Shown: positions 1 to 7,664 of the stretch, in pieces
How the letters are laid out: every line of letters begins with the position of its first letter
How positions within the stretch are numbered: the stretch's first letter is position 1
NCBI GenBank assembly: GCA_017399685.1
Contig: JAFQBM010000009.1
Coordinates: 1-55,270, forward strand
Direction of reading: 5' to 3'
DNA length: 55,270 nucleotides
Origin: Lachnospiraceae bacterium
GTDB taxonomy: Bacteria > Bacillota > Clostridia > Lachnospirales > Lachnospiraceae
Translations under genes and position numbers: made by a program
The notes under the pieces: model-generated
What the model was told of the DNA's origin: nothing
Seen by the model: only the letters and a program-made list of their open reading frames with translations
Database searches by the model: none

Positions 1-1182
1 ACGGGAATCAGGAGATGCGGAAAATCATTCTTGTTATTTGTATTGTTTAAGAAATATTTGTTGGAGAGTGGTGTAGATAATGACCATATCATTGAGATTG
101 CCTTAGATGGTATTGAAAATGAGGAGCTGAGAGATCCGAAAAAGTGTTATCAGTATATTAAGGACGCAATGAAAGATGAACAGAAGTATTATTTGCTTTT
201 AGATGAAGTGCAGTTTATGCCACGATTTGAAGAAGTGCTGAACAGTTTGCTTCGGATTAGCAATATTGATGTATATGTGACCGGAAGCAACTCGAAATTT
301 TTATCCAGTGATATTGTAACTGAATTTAGAGGCAGAGGAGATGAGATAAGAATTTATCCGCTATCCTTTGCAGAGTTCTATAATGCTTATGAGGGAGATT
401 ATGATGATGCTTGGGAGGAGTATATGATATATGGTGGGTTACCACAGGTAGCACAATTTTCTGTGGAACGCCAAAAGGCAGAATATCTAAAAAATATTTT
501 TACCAATGTCTATATCAAGGATGTGGTAGAGAGAAATAAGATTCAAAATGTTGACGAAATTGGAACTTTGGTAGATATTCTAGCTTCTGCCATAGGGGCA
601 CCTACCAACCCAACCAAAATATCAAACACCTTTAAAAGTGAACGCGGGATCAATTACAGCAATAAAACCATATCCAATCATATAGATTATCTGGCAGAGG
701 CTTTTTTGATTTCTAAAGCGGAACGGTATGATATTAAGGGAAGAAAATATGTGGGTGCTAACCTAAAATATTATTTTTCAGATGTGGGACTTAGAAATGC
801 CAGATTAAATTTCAGACAGCAGGAACCTACTCATATTATGGAAAATATCGTTTATAATGAGCTACTTATCAGAGGTTATAATGTGGATGTTGGTATCGTA
901 GAAGTGTATGCAAAAAATGATGAAGGGAAAACGACTCGTAAACAGTTTGAAGTTGATTTTGTAGTCAATCAGGGCAGTCAGAGATATTATATTCAGGTAG
1001 CCTATGACATGACTTCTGAGGAAAAGCAGACGCAGGAACTTAATTCATTTAGAAATATACCTGATTCATTTAAGAAGATTGTGATAGTAAACGGAACTAA
1101 AAAGCCGTGGAGAAATGAGGAAGGCTTTGTAATCATGGGAATGAAGTATTTTCTACTTAATGCGGATAGTTTGGAATTTTAG
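1..1182 (+). CDS. AAA+ ATPase with DUF4143 domain (5' truncated)
   Basis: The frame is open to the first base of the window, so the true start lies upstream; 393 residues are visible. The first codons encode a Walker A P-loop (TGIRRCGKSFL), followed by a Walker B strand (YYLLLDEVQF) and a sensor-like segment (VYVTGSNSKFLSSD, then RGRGDEIRIYPLSFAEFY). These are characteristic of the AAA_14 plus DUF4143 ATPase family. The C-terminal part (about residue 260 on) resembles the DUF4143 nuclease-like region, with FEVDFVVNQGSQRYYIQVAYD as a possible PD-(D/E)XK-like core. The family is widespread in bacterial accessory regions and its substrate is unknown. It may be cotranscribed with the small gene 26 bases downstream. 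The family call is firm; the function is not known. Confidence 0.85.
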   Translation, partial: TGIRRCGKSFLLFVLFKKYLLESGVDNDHIIEIALDGIENEELRDPKKCYQYIKDAMKDEQKYYLLLDEVQFMPRFEEVLNSLLRISNIDVYVTGSNSKFLSSDIVTEFRGRGDEIRIYPLSFAEFYNAYEGDYDDAWEEYMIYGGLPQVAQFSVERQKAEYLKNIFTNVYIKDVVERNKIQNVDEIGTLVDILASAIGAPTNPTKISNTFKSERGINYSNKTISNHIDYLAEAFLISKAERYDIKGRKYVGANLKYYFSDVGLRNARLNFRQQEPTHIMENIVYNELLIRGYNVDVGIVEVYAKNDEGKTTRKQFEVDFVVNQGSQRYYIQVAYDMTSEEKQTQELNSFRNIPDSFKKIVIVNGTKKPWRNEEGFVIMGMKYFLLNADSLEF

Positions 1183-1208
1183 TGAGGTTAATGTGAGGAG
1201 GAATGAAG

Positions 1209-1880
1209 ATGGAGGCACCATATATTCTAATTTCTACCATTAGTCCAGAGAAAGGCAAGAAATTAGATGCGTTTGATAAACATTCAAAATATGTTGTAAA
1301 GGTTTTTGCTCCTACAGATTTTTCAAAAACACTTTTTGAATATGCAGAATATTTTTTTGAAGCGGCACATAAAATAACGGAATTTATATTGTATGCGGAA
1401 CATCCGGATATAGGTAAACTTGATACCTATTTCTTCTCGATTGCCTTTTTATATAGGCATTGTATAGAACTTGGATTAAAAGCAATAGGTTTTCAGTCCA
1501 TTCAGGATAAGGATGGGAGGAAGAGTTTTGTCAAAGATACACGCCATAATCTGTCTGTGATTCTGTCCGTAATCGAAGAAAAAGTTTCTTCGACAAGACC
1601 GGAGGAAGAAATGGAATGGTTAAGAAAGTATTTAGCTGATTTATCACAGAAGGATAGGGAGTCAGATTCATTTCGTTATCCGTTTCATATTGTATGGGAG
1701 CCGGGTGATTGGGAGTACGAAGGGAAATTTTCAATTAAGAAAATTTTCGATGAACAAACCAATATTGATTTAGTAAAGTTTGCAAACAAATTTGAAGCCG
1801 CGTATGAAATTATTAGTAAATGGTATAATCTCTCGGAATCCCGAGTGATTATGGTCAGCGTAGCTGACAATGGACATTGA
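1209..1880 (+). CDS. hypothetical protein, possibly HEPN-like
   Basis: A 223-residue protein of unknown function. Two in-frame ATGs occur at 1203 and 1209. The Shine-Dalgarno GAGGAGG ends at 1201, giving 7 bases of spacing to 1209 but only 1 to 1203, so 1209 is preferred. The segment FLYRHCIELGLKAIG followed by RHNLSVIL resembles helical proteins with RHxxEL and R-x-x-x-H type motifs, such as HEPN ribonuclease-like folds; this is inference only. It follows the DUF4143 ATPase closely and may form a two-gene unit with it. The last codons contain a perfect 6-bp inverted repeat (1854-1868) next to the transposase region, so the natural C-terminus may have been altered by insertion. Confidence 0.6.
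   Translation: MEAPYILISTISPEKGKKLDAFDKHSKYVVKVFAPTDFSKTLFEYAEYFFEAAHKITEFILYAEHPDIGKLDTYFFSIAFLYRHCIELGLKAIGFQSIQDKDGRKSFVKDTRHNLSVILSVIEEKVSSTRPEEEMEWLRKYLADLSQKDRESDSFRYPFHIVWEPGDWEYEGKFSIKKIFDEQTNIDLVKFANKFEAAYEIISKWYNLSESRVIMVSVADNGH
1854..1868. repeat. short perfect inverted repeat
   Basis: GTCAGC, three bases, GCTGAC at the very end of the preceding coding region. A second 5-bp inverted repeat (CTCGG/CCGAG) lies about 10 bases upstream. They sit on the left flank of the transposase gene and could mark the insertion boundary, or could be a weak hairpin. No T-tract follows, so it is not called a terminator. Confidence 0.5.
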
Positions 1881-1975
1881 AAAGTGAATATTATCCAAAA
1901 AAGATAAAAAAGGATATGAGAAATAGACATAACGGTTGTCGCTATGCTGTGAAAGAGTGTATAATCTAAATAGGA

Positions 1976-3460
1976 TTATGCCGTTTTTAGAATCAACTTT
2001 CTCAGGGCGGATTCATAGGGCAAATCCCATGCATCAAGATGCTGTAGCATCATGATGTGATAGAGGCGGCAGTACCACATTTTAGTTGAGCGGTGTCTGC
2101 CGTCTTCTAATTTAAAGTCTAATTTCTCACGTTTATTTGAACGTTCTGCAGAGGTTCTTGCATTAAATTCCGATTTCCATTCCTCACTGTCACGAGGTGG
2201 TATGTTAATCAATCTTGGATTGTCTTTCGTGGCAAGATGCACTGTTCTGCCGTATTTTGAATCAGAGCAGGGATGTTCACAGGAACAGCCATATTTTCTG
2301 CTTGCAAGGGGACATCTAAACTTTAACCTGTGCTTAGATGGTTCACAACCGTCGTGATTCATACGACGCCCTTCTTTACAGACAGGAACACCATCTTTAC
2401 CGATGGTAAAGTCATTTTTGTATTTGACTTTGATACCACGTTTTTCATTCAAATCAATAAAAGGTATGATGTTTTCCCGTTTACAATATTTATAGATGGG
2501 CATTGCATCATGAGCAGAATCTAAAAGCAGCTTTGTAACATTGAAATCCGGAAGAAACGATTTCATTCTGAAAAATGTTTCTAAAAATCCATGAGAATCA
2601 TGTTTAGAAGCCGGGTTTAATAAAGGAAAAACAGGAAGGTCACTTTCAGAATCGGATGCAACCAGCATATATAAATCGTATCCATGATACCAACAGTCTC
2701 TGGAAGAATCCCATCCGATATCACAGTCCGGTTGGGAAAAGTATCTGTCACAGTTGCATTCCGAACTTCCCTTTTCGGCACAGTCACAAATACGGTGACT
2801 TCTCATTCTGTGAGAGGTAACAACAGGAGTACCGTCGCCTGCGACAGATAAGGAATCGGCATTGATTAATCCTTTAGAAACAAACACATCAAGAAACTGC
2901 TTTTTATAAATTTGAAGCAGTGAATGATACGGCTGTTGTTCAAGAATAAAAGCAGTGTCGTCAAGTTGAGTGATCAATTGGTCAACGGTTACTTTTTCAA
3001 CAGATGCGGCTTTTGCACCTTTGCTTTTGGGTTTCTTTACCTTCGTTTTTATGGGATGAATATGAGGAGAAAGATTATTATCTTCAGAATCCCATAGGCG
3101 ATTAAAAAAATCATAAAAAGTACCGACACCTGGTGTGTTTCCAACTTCAAAGCCGCTGAGAATGGCATACAAAGGATTTATTTTCAATTGTGCTGCCCAG
3201 TCGGTTATGGAAGTAACCTTAAAATCAATGGATAAAAGATAAGAACGCTGCATACAGGAAGGTGTTCTTGGAGCCGGACCGAATTTAGAGTATTTATCAC
3301 GCATGAGTTCATCAGTATAAGATAAATCTAATGTCCAAAAACGTTCAATGATATCCCATGTAGAGCGGGCAATCGCATCTGGGTTAGGATAATATTTACG
3401 AAGATTTTCAACAACAAAGTTTTGGTAGTCGGAATGACTGCCGTAATTAACAGGTAACAA
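1976..3460 (-). CDS. DDE transposase (IS1182/IS5-like)
   Basis: A 494-residue transposase that would catalyse cut-and-paste movement of its insertion sequence. A helical N-terminal region of about 130 residues resembles the DUF772 transposase N-domain. Candidate catalytic acids are Asp209 in VAGDGTPV, Asp314 in LLLDSAHDA and Glu439 in SAERSNKREK, the spacing expected of an IS4/IS5/IS1182-type DDE fold. Between Asp314 and Glu439 there is a cysteine-rich insert (C361, C372, C383, C392, C394, C398), and another cysteine cluster lies near 225-237. The frame looks intact. I could not find convincing terminal inverted repeats or a target duplication, so the element boundaries and exact IS family remain open. 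Confidence 0.85.
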   Translation of the reverse strand: MLPVNYGSHSDYQNFVVENLRKYYPNPDAIARSTWDIIERFWTLDLSYTDELMRDKYSKFGPAPRTPSCMQRSYLLSIDFKVTSITDWAAQLKINPLYAILSGFEVGNTPGVGTFYDFFNRLWDSEDNNLSPHIHPIKTKVKKPKSKGAKAASVEKVTVDQLITQLDDTAFILEQQPYHSLLQIYKKQFLDVFVSKGLINADSLSVAGDGTPVVTSHRMRSHRICDCAEKGSSECNCDRYFSQPDCDIGWDSSRDCWYHGYDLYMLVASDSESDLPVFPLLNPASKHDSHGFLETFFRMKSFLPDFNVTKLLLDSAHDAMPIYKYCKRENIIPFIDLNEKRGIKVKYKNDFTIGKDGVPVCKEGRRMNHDGCEPSKHRLKFRCPLASRKYGCSCEHPCSDSKYGRTVHLATKDNPRLINIPPRDSEEWKSEFNARTSAERSNKREKLDFKLEDGRHRSTKMWYCRLYHIMMLQHLDAWDLPYESALRKLILKTA

Positions 3461-3475
3461 ATGAAATCGCCTCCA

Positions 3476-3526
3476 ATCGAAAAATATGTCTTATAAATAA
3501 GGGCGCGAAGCGCCGCATTTTTCGAT
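3476..3526. repeat. nested stem-loop upstream of the transposase
   Basis: A perfect 10-bp inverted repeat (ATCGAAAAAT at 3476-3485, ATTTTTCGAT at 3517-3526) encloses a GC hairpin (GGCGC-GAA-GCGCC, 3502-3514). It lies just upstream of the minus-strand transposase start. It could be part of the right end of the element or a control structure for transposase expression. Confidence 0.6.
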
Positions 3527-3568
3527 AGATTTGTCAAGTGTTTTGATAAAAAAAGTGGGGGATTTTAA

Positions 3569-3614
3569 TAAAAAAGGAATCTGAAAGCCTTATACTTATT
3601 GGCTTAAAGATTCC
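3569..3614 (-). terminator. minus-strand intrinsic terminator
   Basis: GGAATCT (3576-3582) pairs with AGATTCC (3608-3614), and AAGCC (3585-3589) pairs with GGCTT (3601-3605). On the minus strand the stem is followed by a run of at least five T. No minus-strand gene lies directly to the right, so it is orphaned. It may have served a gene replaced by the present neighbours, or it blocks antisense transcription into the transposase region. Confidence 0.6.
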
Positions 3615-3634
3615 GAGAGATTATATAATAGTAA

Positions 3635-3659
3635 GGGTGTTTGTATTTTACAGACACCC
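3635..3659 (+). promoter_or_regulatory. 5' leader hairpin abutting the ribosome binding site
   Basis: GGGTGTTTGT pairs with ACAGACACCC (one wobble pair) around a 5-base loop. The stem ends one base before the AAAGGA ribosome binding site of the metallophosphoesterase gene. A TATAAT box lies at 3624-3629, so the hairpin would sit at the extreme 5' end of the transcript. It may stabilise the mRNA or modulate translation. Confidence 0.5.
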
Positions 3660-3674
3660 GGAAAGGATAAAGTT

Positions 3675-4379
3675 ATGATATATATTACAGGTGATACGCA
3701 TGGAAGTTTTGAGCGTATAGAAGAATTTTGCAGGCGTTTCCAGACTTCCAATGATGATATACTTATTATATTGGGAGATGCAGGTATCAATTTTAGTGGG
3801 GCAAGGCATGATGGTCTGAAAAAGAAATGGCTTGAGTCTCTGCCAATCACAATTTTTGCTATTCATGGAAATCATGAGCAACGACCATATACAATAGACA
3901 GCTACAAAGAAAAAATGTGGCATGGGGGAACTGTATTCTATGAGGACGAATACCCTAGTCTTTTGTTTGCAAAGGACGGTGAGATATTCGACCTAAACGG
4001 AAAACAGACAGTTGTTATGGGCGGTGCATACAGTATCGACAAAGAAATTAGGCTTGCATATGGTTGGGGCTGGTGGGAAGACGAGCAGCCTTCGGAAGAA
4101 ATCAAAAGATATGTAGAACAGCAGCTTGAAAAATCCGGCTGGAAGGTGGATGTGGTATTAAGTCATACAACACCATTGAAGTATGAGCCTGTTGAGGTCT
4201 TTCTGTCAGGAGTAGATCAGAGCAGGGTTGATAAATCTACAGAAAAATGGCTAGATTGCATTGAAGAAAAACTGTCTTATAAAAAATGGTACTGTGGACA
4301 TTATCATACAGAAAAGAAGATTGACAAACTGGAAATTATGTTTGAAAACTTCGATGAGTTCTGTGCAGGTATGAAATAA
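3675..4379 (+). CDS. calcineurin-like metallophosphoesterase
   Basis: A 234-residue cytoplasmic metallophosphoesterase with every metal-binding motif in order: GDTHG (residues 7-11), GDAG, GNHE (in AIHGNHEQRP), SHTTP and GHYH near the C-terminus. These residues bind a di-metal centre that hydrolyses phosphomonoesters or phosphodiesters; the substrate cannot be read from sequence. The start is supported by GGAAAGGA a few bases upstream. There is no signal peptide or membrane segment. It stands alone between a transposase and a decayed Fic gene, and such stand-alone phosphoesterases are common in accessory regions of Lachnospiraceae. Confidence 0.9.
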   Translation: MIYITGDTHGSFERIEEFCRRFQTSNDDILIILGDAGINFSGARHDGLKKKWLESLPITIFAIHGNHEQRPYTIDSYKEKMWHGGTVFYEDEYPSLLFAKDGEIFDLNGKQTVVMGGAYSIDKEIRLAYGWGWWEDEQPSEEIKRYVEQQLEKSGWKVDVVLSHTTPLKYEPVEVFLSGVDQSRVDKSTEKWLDCIEEKLSYKKWYCGHYHTEKKIDKLEIMFENFDEFCAGMK

Positions 4380-4433
4380 GTGCTTGATGGCATTGCAAAA
4401 AAATAGAATTTTTTTGTCCCATACTTGACATGA

Positions 4434-4970
4434 GCTGATGGAAATGGAAGAACTGCCAGACTTATGTCAGGATATATACTTGATTTTTATGGATATGGAT
4501 TTAATGGAATTGGTTCTTTGGAAGAATACTTTGCCTATGACCCTGATGAGTATTATGCATCACTCCAGATGGGCTTACCGGCACTGTATTATTGAGGAAG
4601 AGAAAATCCTCCACATCCTGAGATTTGGGTAAATTATTTTCTTCGCATGGTGGAATTATATTCAAAAAAAGTATACGAATTATCAAAAAGAATGCAAGAA
4701 GATGATTTGGACGGCAGTTTATCTTATTTAAATGCAAAGGAAAAGGATTTTCTGGTTTTTCTTTTGAAAAAGAGGTTACTAGAGTTTACGCCAATTGATG
4801 TAAGTAAGATGATTGGTGTAACAAATAAAACAATTATTAATCGATGTGCAAAACTTACCAATCATGGTTTCCTGATTCCAAATATCGTAAATCAAAGAAT
4901 TCGTTCGTATTCCTTGAGTGAGTTCACGAAAAAGAATGAAAAGAAAATTATTTCGAAGCTTACTAACTAA
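4434..4970 (+). pseudogene. Fic-family protein, decayed (N-terminus lost, in-frame stop)
   Basis: One reading frame starting near 4434 gives ADGNGRTARL, the core of the Fic motif HPFx(D/E)GNGR, then LDFYGYGFNG and DPDEYYASLQMGLPALYY. A TGA stop follows at 4593-4595, and the same frame resumes with GRENPPHPEIWVNYFLR and runs on to 4970. The C-terminal 100 residues carry a winged-helix-like segment (TPIDVSKMIGVTNKTIINR), as in many Fic proteins. Everything upstream of the GNGR loop is missing or unrecognisable, and a TGA sits just before it at 4431-4433. Intact Fic enzymes AMPylate target proteins and often act as toxins. This copy cannot make a functional enzyme. The in-frame ATG at 4647 with 107 codons could still yield a DNA-binding fragment. 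Confidence 0.85.
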
Positions 4971-5665
4971 AGTAAAAAAGAAGTCTTGCAATCCTTTTTG
5001 TTTCCGTAAGTATGCCATACGATTACCAACGGAAAATTCCGGTGTGTCTTTTTTTTATATTTTTCATAGTCTTCCTCCTTTATAGAGATAAAAGTATCAA
5101 ATTTTTAGAGATAAAAACGTAAAAAAATTTCATCTTGAAATGTTTATAGATATATGTTAGCATGAGTTTAAAGCATTCATTTCTTAAACTTACAGTGTTA
5201 ATTCTATCATGAGAAATCATCTTATCTCTACGCATCAGTAGTAGTCGAAGTATTTTTGAAATCCATGCTTATAAAAATTAATAATGGGAGTTTGGAATGC
5301 ATTCGGGTAGAAGTGGACGTTTTTTGAAAAATACTTTTAAGAAGAGCGGTTTTTCTAAAAATGTTTTTTTTAAAAGAATAGGATTTCTTTCTAAAAAATA
5401 CTTTTATGAAGTGACAGGGTTTCTTCTTTGAAAATGTTTTTATGTAAGAAATAAAGTTTTTATATGAAATCCTTTTAAAAGAAAAATTCATTTCTTTGCC
5501 AAATGCAGATTCTGAACTCAAGGAAAAGGAGAGTGTATGGCAAAGGAAAAAACAAATGAAAAAAATTAAAACATGGATAAGGTGTTCCTTTCTGGAAAGG
5601 TACAGAATGATTCGGAACAACCGGATGTTGCAGTAAATTATAAATACAAAAGGAGTGCATATATC
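4971..5665. other. gene-poor AT-rich stretch with degenerate repeats
   Basis: No convincing gene. It holds a nested inverted repeat at 5001-5035 (TTTCCGT/ACGGAAA with GTAT/ATAC inside). On the minus strand there is a 14-codon mini-ORF (5067 to 5023) behind a near-perfect AAAGGAGG. About five imperfect copies of a 33-36 base unit lie at about 5318-5490. A 10-codon reading frame at 5537-5569 has a good ribosome binding site. It looks like relics of lost genes. Confidence 0.5.
5297..5431 (+). CDS. possible 44-residue basic small protein (doubtful)
   Basis: An ATG at 5297 follows GGGAG at about 5286-5290 and opens a 44-codon frame. It encodes a basic, Phe/Lys-rich peptide built of imperfect 11-residue units (SGRFLKNTFKK, SGFSKNVFFKR, IGFLSKKYFYE). 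The unit continues beyond the stop in the DNA, which suggests that a longer repetitive gene decayed here. No family recognised. It may equally be noncoding repeat DNA. Confidence 0.25.
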   Translation: MHSGRSGRFLKNTFKKSGFSKNVFFKRIGFLSKKYFYEVTGFLL

Positions 5666-6022
5666 ATGAGCGAATTAGAGATAATTTTAGAAAAAATAAA
5701 TGAAATGGATAAAAAGTTCGATGGAAAATTCGATAAAATAGATGGAAAATTTGACGAAATGGATAAAAAATTTAATGAAATGGATAAAAAATTTAATGAA
5801 ATGGATAAAAAATTTGAACATTTGGAAAAGAAAGTTGATGGTGTTGAATTTATCCTTGAAAACGAGGTAAATAAAAACATCATGCTTGTAGCAGAGGGTC
5901 ATGCTGATTTATCACGGAATTTAAAAGAACTAACAACATCTAACAACGACTTTGAATTATTAAAGATTAGGGTCAATATTTTAGAATCTAACGTTGAAAA
6001 ATTGCAACGTAAAATTTCATAA
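5666..6022 (+). CDS. heptad-repeat coiled-coil protein
   Basis: A 118-residue protein dominated by a coiled coil. The start at 5666 (MSELEIILEKINEM) is chosen over the upstream ATG at 5573 because AGGAG lies at 5651-5655. Residues 14-50 are near-perfect 7-residue units (MDKKFDG, MDKKFNE repeated). At DNA level these are tandem 21-base repeats, so the copy number probably varies between strains. The C-terminal half (EHLEKKVDGVEFILENEV, then NNDFELLKIRVNILESNVEKLQ) is also amphipathic helix. There is no signal peptide or catalytic motif. Similar small coiled-coil proteins are common in Clostridia but their function is unknown. The terminator at 6176-6222 may end its transcript. Confidence 0.7.
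   Translation: MSELEIILEKINEMDKKFDGKFDKIDGKFDEMDKKFNEMDKKFNEMDKKFEHLEKKVDGVEFILENEVNKNIMLVAEGHADLSRNLKELTTSNNDFELLKIRVNILESNVEKLQRKIS
5757..5820 (+). repeat. 21-base tandem repeats inside a coding region
   Basis: Three near-identical 21-base units encode MDKKFNE heptads, with less perfect copies upstream (5704-5756). Units of this kind expand and contract by slippage. Confidence 0.75.
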
Positions 6023-6175
6023 TAGGTGAAGTGATTAAAAATGCCACAATAGATTTTATGCAGGAAGAGTTGATAAAAAATTAAAAGAAAAAAGTAAAAT
6101 TTAGATGATTAGATTGAAATAAATGTGTTTTTTAAAATTGGTATGTAAAATACGGAATGAAAAGTGATAGAAAGT

Positions 6176-6222
6176 AAAAAGTTCTGATTTAAGGGAAAAG
6201 CTTGAATCAGAACTTTTTTATT
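6176..6222 (+). terminator. intrinsic terminator
   Basis: A long stem (AAAAAGTTCTGATT-TAAG against CTTG-AATCAGAACTTTTTT) with a small loop and a T-tract. The A-run on the left side lets it work in both directions. It ends the transcript of the coiled-coil gene. Confidence 0.85.
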
Positions 6223-6384
6223 CTGTTATACCTGTTCATTGACATAAAACAAACATAATGACCGGAGGTTATTGTGCAGGATAATACTGTTAATACACAA
6301 AGTAAAAACAAAACAAACTTCTGACACTTTTAAATTGTAATCGATTAGTAAATCTGCTATAGTAAAAGAAACAGAACTCACAGC

Positions 6385-7006
6385 AATTATGTTCCGATTG
6401 GAATACAGGATTTTGGGGATTTAATGCGAAAAGGATATTTTTATATTGATAAGACTGGTCTTATCAAAGAATGGTGGGAAGCGGGGGACAGTGTTACGTT
6501 GATTACCCGTCCATGCCGTTTTGGTAAAACCTTGAATACGAGTATGTTGGAACAGTTTTTTTTCAGTAAATTACGCAGAAAGTAAAGATGTGTTTGAAGG
6601 ATTGGCTATCTGGGAGGATGATTCAGGGCTTACAGAGTGCGGAAAAGCCAAGGAGAAAGCATTCGGTGTCCTATTGATGAGCAGATTGTGTACAATCAAT
6701 TGGATGACAATGAGGCTGCGATATGGAGTTTACTGCTTGCTAGCGGGTATCTTAAAGTGCTTTCTTATGATCGTCTGGATTTAATAGAGGCAAATGAAGA
6801 CCAAATGTATGAACTTACCTTGACAAATTATGAGGTGAAACGGATGTTTCATAGTATGGTAAAGGGCTGGTTTACGAATGCAGGCTCTGCGTATAATGAT
6901 TTTGTAAAGGCATTATTAAGTGGGAATTTAAAAGAGATGAGAAACAAGGATAAAACCATTTTCGGACTTTGATATTAAAGAAGGACAGGACGTTATTAAA
7001 TCTTAG
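6385..7006 (+). pseudogene. AAA-ATPase-like protein (PF09820-type), decayed
   Basis: The first frame reads NYVPIGIQDFGDLMRKGYFY, then IDKTGLIKEWW and the P-loop-like TRPCRFGKTLNTSMLEQFF. This is the N-terminal signature of the AAA-ATPase-like / PD-(D/E)XK family. An extra base in a run of eight T (about 6556) breaks the frame; restoring it continues as NYAESKDVFEGLAIWED. After about residue 95 there is a large internal deletion, and another frame carries a typical family C-terminal part (IWSLLLASGYLKV, YELTLTNYEVKRMF, AYNDFVKALLSGNLKEM). The remnant ends near 7006. No start codon is evident at the N-terminus. A more complete relative lies at 33296-34558. Confidence 0.85.
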
Positions 7007-7053
7007 TTGGTAGGAAGATTTGGAGCAATTCCAGTTATAAAGGGGGGAGTATA

Positions 7054-7664
7054 ATGGCATTTGTACCTCAATCAAGAATTCCATATACAAATTTAAATCC
7101 TTTTTGAACACGTAGACCAGCTACAGATAAAATCATCTTTTTATCTTGTGAAGGATGTGTAACGGAGGAAGAATATTTTCAATATATATCAGAAATGTTT
7201 GATGAATTAAAGTCTAAAATTCAATTTGTTTCTGTTGCGGAAGATGAATTTCATACCATGCCAAAGTATAGAACGAATGAACAGAATAAAAAATTAAGTA
7301 AAAGCAAGCTGAAACAGTTATTTGAGAAAATAGAGCAGTTTAAACTGGAAAAAGATAATATATATCAGTTTGAATCTCATAACGATGATGAGTTTTGGAT
7401 TGTCATGGATATTGACCAAAATTTATCGGAAAATACGAAAGATTCGTATGGAAAAAGTTTTAAAGATTATTTTATAGAAACATTGGACAGATGTGATGAA
7501 AAAGGTTATAACTATGCCATAAGTAACCCTTTTTTTGAAATGTGGTTATTGGGGCTGTTGAACGTACCGAACTTTTACATATAGATAAAACATGCAGATA
7601 TCCGGAATATTTTGCAACAACAGTATATCAATTGATAAATAAGATTACTGAATTAATATCATAA
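7054..7664 (+). pseudogene. RloB-like protein, decayed
   Basis: An ATG at 7054 follows an excellent ribosome binding site (AAGGGGGGAG). The frame reads MAFVPQSRIPYTNLNPF, hits TGA at 7105-7107, and continues unbroken with DKIIFLSCEGCVTEEEYF, FWIVMDIDQN and AISNPFFEMWLLG. These are RloB hallmarks: the EGxxTExxYF start of a Toprim-like fold, a DxD strand and NPxFExWLL. A frameshift near 7555 moves the C-terminus into another frame (ERTELLHIDKTCRYPEYF) that ends at 7662-7664. RloB genes occur in restriction-modification and phage-defence loci. This copy carries at least two lesions and is judged inactive, although the 129-codon internal frame from 7195 is open. Confidence 0.85.

Noticed and set aside
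1881-3675. Terminal inverted repeats of the insertion sequence
   Set aside because: I compared the flanks by eye in both orientations and found no convincing matching ends, so no mobile-element boundaries are given.
4438-4632. 64-codon ORF
   Set aside because: It is a shadow of the Fic remnant, which is read in another frame with clear homology.
5228-5620. 130-codon minus-strand ORF
   Set aside because: It runs antisense through the degenerate repeat stretch and lacks a ribosome binding site; its composition simply mirrors the AT-rich repeats.
5704-5820. CRISPR-like array
   Set aside because: The 21-base units are contiguous, in frame and encode heptads, with no spacers.
4593-7107. TGA recoding (readthrough or selenocysteine) in the Fic and RloB frames
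   Set aside because: Both frames carry other lesions, and TGA is an ordinary stop for ffh, rimM and the FliK-like gene in this window. Decay is the simpler reading.
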